Origin: Candidatus Pseudomonas phytovorans
GTDB lineage: Bacteria; Pseudomonadota; Gammaproteobacteria; Pseudomonadales; Pseudomonadaceae
Direction: 5' to 3'
DNA: 64,000 nucleotides
Assembly (NCBI GenBank): GCA_029202525.1
Contig: CP119325.1
Location: 3,818,001-3,882,000 of the forward strand
Positions within the stretch are counted from its first letter, which is position 1. Each line of letters begins with the position of its first letter. This document shows positions 61,979 to 64,000 of this stretch, piece by piece. The notes below the pieces were generated by a model. The model made no database searches, was not told where the DNA came from, and saw only the letters and a list, made by a program, of their open reading frames with translations. The position numbers and the translations under genes are program-made.

Positions 61979-62947
61979 TCAGTCGGCAGGCTCGACGCTT
62001 ACCCACCAGGGCAGCCGCCGCTCAATGCGAACCGGCAGCGTGCGCGCCAGCATTTCCAGGGCCTGGTCAGTGTCTTGCAGTGGGTAAGCCCCCATGATGC
62101 GCAGATCGGCCAGCTCTGGCGCCACGCCCAGGTAGCCAGTACGGTAGCGGGCCAGTTCGGCCACCAGGCTGCGCAGGTCTGTATCACGCGCCAGCAGCAC
62201 ACCGTCGCGCCAGCTTTCGCGCATCGCCGGTGCCTCGTGCTGGGAGGTGAAGCGTTGGCTGTCGAAACTGACTGCCCGGCCTGCGGCAACGCGCTGCTGC
62301 AAGCCGGACGCGGCACAACGTCCCAGTACTTCGCCAGCAAACACCGTCAACTGCGTGCGGTCATCGCCCTGCAACACGCTGAAGCGCGTGCCCAGCGGCT
62401 GCAGGCGGCCGTCGCGGGTATGTACCTGCAGCGGGCGCGCATCCTCAGCAGTGCTGATCAGCACCTCGCCGCGGTACAGATACAGCGAACGGTGCCGGGC
62501 ATCGAAACGTACGTCGACAGCACTGGCGCTGTTCAGCCACAGGCGCGTGCCATCGGCAAGCTCGCGTTCCTCTATCCGGCCAACCCCAGTGCGGTAGTCA
62601 GCCTGCCAGGCCAGCCAGGCCTGATGCGCGCCACCTTGCCAACCCAGCCAGCCAAGCACGCTGACGCCAGCGACGGTCGACAGGCCGCGCAGCACCGCCC
62701 GGCGCGATTGACCACCACGGCGTAACTGGCCCAGGGCATGGCTGGCGCTGGCGGCCTGTGGCTGCAAAGGTGCAAAGCGTTCGCTGACTTGCTCGACGAA
62801 AGCCCAGGCCTGGCGATGCGCCTCGGCGGCAGCCAGCCAGTGTTCCCAGGCCTGCTGCAACGCCAGGTCACCGGGCTGCCCCGCCAAACGCGCATACCAA
62901 TCGGCGGCCTGCTGCAGCAGGCCGTGGTCCAGGGCCTGGGCGCTCAC
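61979..62947 (-). CDS. FecR-family anti-sigma factor
   Basis: 322 residues. A cytoplasmic N-terminal sigma-binding domain (DUF4880, residues 1-70: ADWYARLAGQPGDLALQQAWEHWLAA), one membrane helix (about 93-112), then a periplasmic FecR domain that contacts the receptor's STN domain. It relays ligand binding to the sigma factor. It overlaps the end of the sigma factor gene by four bases and is 95 bases before the receptor gene. Confidence 0.94.
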   Translation of the reverse strand: MSAQALDHGLLQQAADWYARLAGQPGDLALQQAWEHWLAAAEAHRQAWAFVEQVSERFAPLQPQAASASHALGQLRRGGQSRRAVLRGLSTVAGVSVLGWLGWQGGAHQAWLAWQADYRTGVGRIEERELADGTRLWLNSASAVDVRFDARHRSLYLYRGEVLISTAEDARPLQVHTRDGRLQPLGTRFSVLQGDDRTQLTVFAGEVLGRCAASGLQQRVAAGRAVSFDSQRFTSQHEAPAMRESWRDGVLLARDTDLRSLVAELARYRTGYLGVAPELADLRIMGAYPLQDTDQALEMLARTLPVRIERRLPWWVSVEPAD

Positions 62948-63489
62948 AGCAACTGCAGCCCGGCCAGTTCGGCCTCAAGTACAGCGCAGTGGAACATGGC
63001 TTTGGCCATATAGCTGGTCACGGTGCGCTCGCTGACCCCCAATTGTTCGGCAATGGCGCGGTAACCCAAGCCATGCAACTGGGCCAGCACGAACGCCTCG
63101 GCCACCGCTGCCGGCAACCGTTCGAGCATGGTCTGCACCTGCACCAAAGCTTCCAGCATCAGGGCCCGATGCTCCTCGCTCGGGTGGAACGCCTCGGGGC
63201 GTTCGGCCAACACTTCCAGCCAGGCTTGTTCAACCCGGCGTCGGCGCCAAAAATCCACGCACATATTGCGTGACATCGCCCCCAGGAAGGCTTTGGCATC
63301 CGCATCACTGGCAAAGCTGCGCGGTTTGCTGAGCAAGCGCAGGAACACATCGTGCGCCAGTTCGGCGGCATCGTGCGCGTTGCCCAATTTGTGACGAAAC
63401 AAGTTGCGGATCCAACCGTGGTGCAGCTGGTAGAGGCTGCCGATGTCAGATGGTGGGGATGGTGGGGACATTGGGGCCGTGCACTCCAT
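62944..63489 (-). CDS. FecI-family ECF sigma factor
   Basis: 181 residues with sigma region 2 (LYQLHHGWIRNLFRHKLGNAHDAAELAHDVFLRLL) and region 4 (AEAFVLAQLHGLGYRAIAEQLGVSERTVTSYMAKAM). It directs transcription of the TonB receptor operon when the receptor signals. A Fur box lies 26-46 bases upstream, so the gene is expressed under iron limitation. The ATG at 63489 is used; an in-frame ATG six codons in is possible. Confidence 0.93.
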   Translation of the reverse strand: MECTAPMSPPSPPSDIGSLYQLHHGWIRNLFRHKLGNAHDAAELAHDVFLRLLSKPRSFASDADAKAFLGAMSRNMCVDFWRRRRVEQAWLEVLAERPEAFHPSEEHRALMLEALVQVQTMLERLPAAVAEAFVLAQLHGLGYRAIAEQLGVSERTVTSYMAKAMFHCAVLEAELAGLQLL

Positions 63490-63514
63490 TGCGGGTAGCT
63501 ATGACACAACATCA

Positions 63515-63535
63515 AATAAGAATTGTTATCAATGT
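63515..63535 (-). promoter_or_regulatory. Fur box before fecI
   Basis: The minus strand reads ACATTGATAACAATTCTTATT, a close match to the Fur consensus GATAATGATAATCATTATC in its GATAA and TTAT cores. It is placed to repress the sigma factor gene when iron is sufficient. Confidence 0.75.
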
Positions 63536-63540
63536 TAGGG

Positions 63541-63753
63541 GCATCAGGGCAATGGCACAACTGCCAAATTCGGGATTAGCGAGAGAGGGCCGTGCGCCCC
63601 TTTCGCGGCCCAAGGACCTTCGTGATTGGGTCGGCGCTCCCTGCCCCATTCCCCAATCCTGGGGAACGGCGCCCACCAGTAAGCGTCCTTGAATTGCCGC
63701 TTTGAATTACTGGACCCCTTGCCGTACAAGGCCTGCAAGACCATTTTCAGATT
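63541..63753. other. Non-coding region with long imperfect inverted repeat
   Basis: No gene is seen in the 336 bases between the sigma factor start and the last gene. An imperfect inverted repeat of about 30-base arms (63612-63640 against 63661-63690, outer AAGGAC/GTCCTT) could bind a sigma-54 enhancer protein or fold as RNA. GATTGGG and CCCAATC form a nested pair. Confidence 0.5.
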
Positions 63754-63771
63754 TTGGCACAGCTATTGCCA
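63754..63771 (+). promoter_or_regulatory. Sigma-54 promoter
   Basis: TTGGCACAGCTATTGCCA has GG at 63756-63757 and GC at 63768-63769 with exactly ten bases between, matching TGGCAC-N5-TTGC. It lies 55 bases before the start codon of the last gene. RpoN-dependent, activator-driven expression is inferred. Confidence 0.8.
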
Positions 63772-63825
63772 ATCTCCTCCCAGACGCCCCAAGTCCATGG
63801 GCCCGTTTGCAGGAGGAATTGACTC

Positions 63826-64000
63826 ATGCACCGACCGATACCCCACCCGCTGGCAGTGGCGATTTTTGCCGGTATGCTCCAACTCCCGGCGCAGGCTGCC
63901 TTGAATGCTGTCGATCCAGGCGCCTACGTCCCCGCCAACGGCGGCTTCCCTGCCTGGTATCAGGACAGTCACGGTCGTACCCTCGACCTGTGCCTGACCA
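63826..64000 (+). CDS. Secreted protein, 5' part (cut by window edge)
   Basis: The ATG at 63826 has AGGAGG nine bases upstream. The 58 visible residues begin with a signal peptide (MHRPIPHPLAVAIFAGMLQLPAQA) and continue ALNAVDPGAYVPANGGFPAWYQDSHGRTLDLCLT, resembling the start of large secreted proteins of unknown function in Pseudomonas. The remainder lies outside the window. Expression probably depends on sigma-54. Confidence 0.75.
   Translation, partial: MHRPIPHPLAVAIFAGMLQLPAQAALNAVDPGAYVPANGGFPAWYQDSHGRTLDLCLT

Overview
The window looks like a chromosomal segment of a Pseudomonas of the P. putida group. Coding density is high, GC is high, and the genes are typical of that group: etfBA, a kguEKTD-ptxS-gad block, an OprD porin, FecI/FecR signalling, a class-B L31 and the usual REP/BIME hairpins ending in 'GCTCCCACAGG'. 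No rRNA, tRNA, transposase, integrase or CRISPR array was seen. The species is inferred from gene content only.

Layout. (1) 1-5074: the lower half of a meta-cleavage pathway (SDR, dienoate hydratase, acylating aldehyde dehydrogenase, hydroxy-oxo-acid aldolase, spinster-like MFS), beginning outside the window. (2) 5207-6913: etfBA with a terminator. (3) 6986-14423: an amino-acid-type ABC importer, two near-identical AsnC/Lrp regulators, and a 1015-residue fusion of an APH-type kinase, an M23 peptidase domain and a class-III PLP enzyme. Both divergent promoters carry TGCCGG-N6-CCGGCA palindromes, so this is probably one uptake-and-catabolism regulon. (4) 14424-19681: Zur-box-controlled L31, an NTF2-like protein, a thymidylate-kinase-like protein, a DmpA-type aminopeptidase with an APC permease, and a LuxR regulator. 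(5) 19777-27593: a hybrid bacteriophytochrome kinase, an acetolactate synthase-like enzyme with a divergent LysR gene, a hydrolase, a 57-aa gene and an MFS efflux protein. (6) 27762-33811: two M20 hydrolases, an APC permease and diaminopropionate ammonia-lyase with a divergent AsnC regulator. (7) 33885-41826: LysR and an aldo/keto reductase, then a CpxRA-like pair divergent from a BamA-type protein. A perfect CpxR-type box lies between them and a near match lies downstream, before a small unknown gene and a secreted endonuclease I.

(8) 41963-51197: the complete 2-ketogluconate route. A membrane gluconate 2-dehydrogenase (cytochrome c, flavoprotein and Tat-exported small subunit) makes 2-ketogluconate; KguT imports it, KguK phosphorylates it, KguD reduces it, and KguE has an accessory role. 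PtxS represses the system, and three identical PtxS operators sit before kguE, ptxS and gad. (9) 51472-52982: a histidine phosphatase and a PAP2 phosphatase behind a ColR-like site. (10) 53007-59404: OprD porin, MFS, gamma-carbonic-anhydrase-like protein, class III CoA-transferase, HMG-CoA-lyase-like enzyme and LysR, probably for a 3-hydroxy-3-methylglutarate-like acid. (11) 59472-63489: TonB receptor, FecR and FecI behind a Fur box. (12) 63754-64000: a clear sigma-54 promoter driving a secreted protein cut off by the window edge.

Regulatory signals recur. A-rich AAYAAYAA tracts of the Hfq/Crc kind lie at the translation starts of the SDR, APC permease, kguE, kguT, oprD and HMG-lyase genes, which suggests catabolite repression of the carbon-uptake modules.
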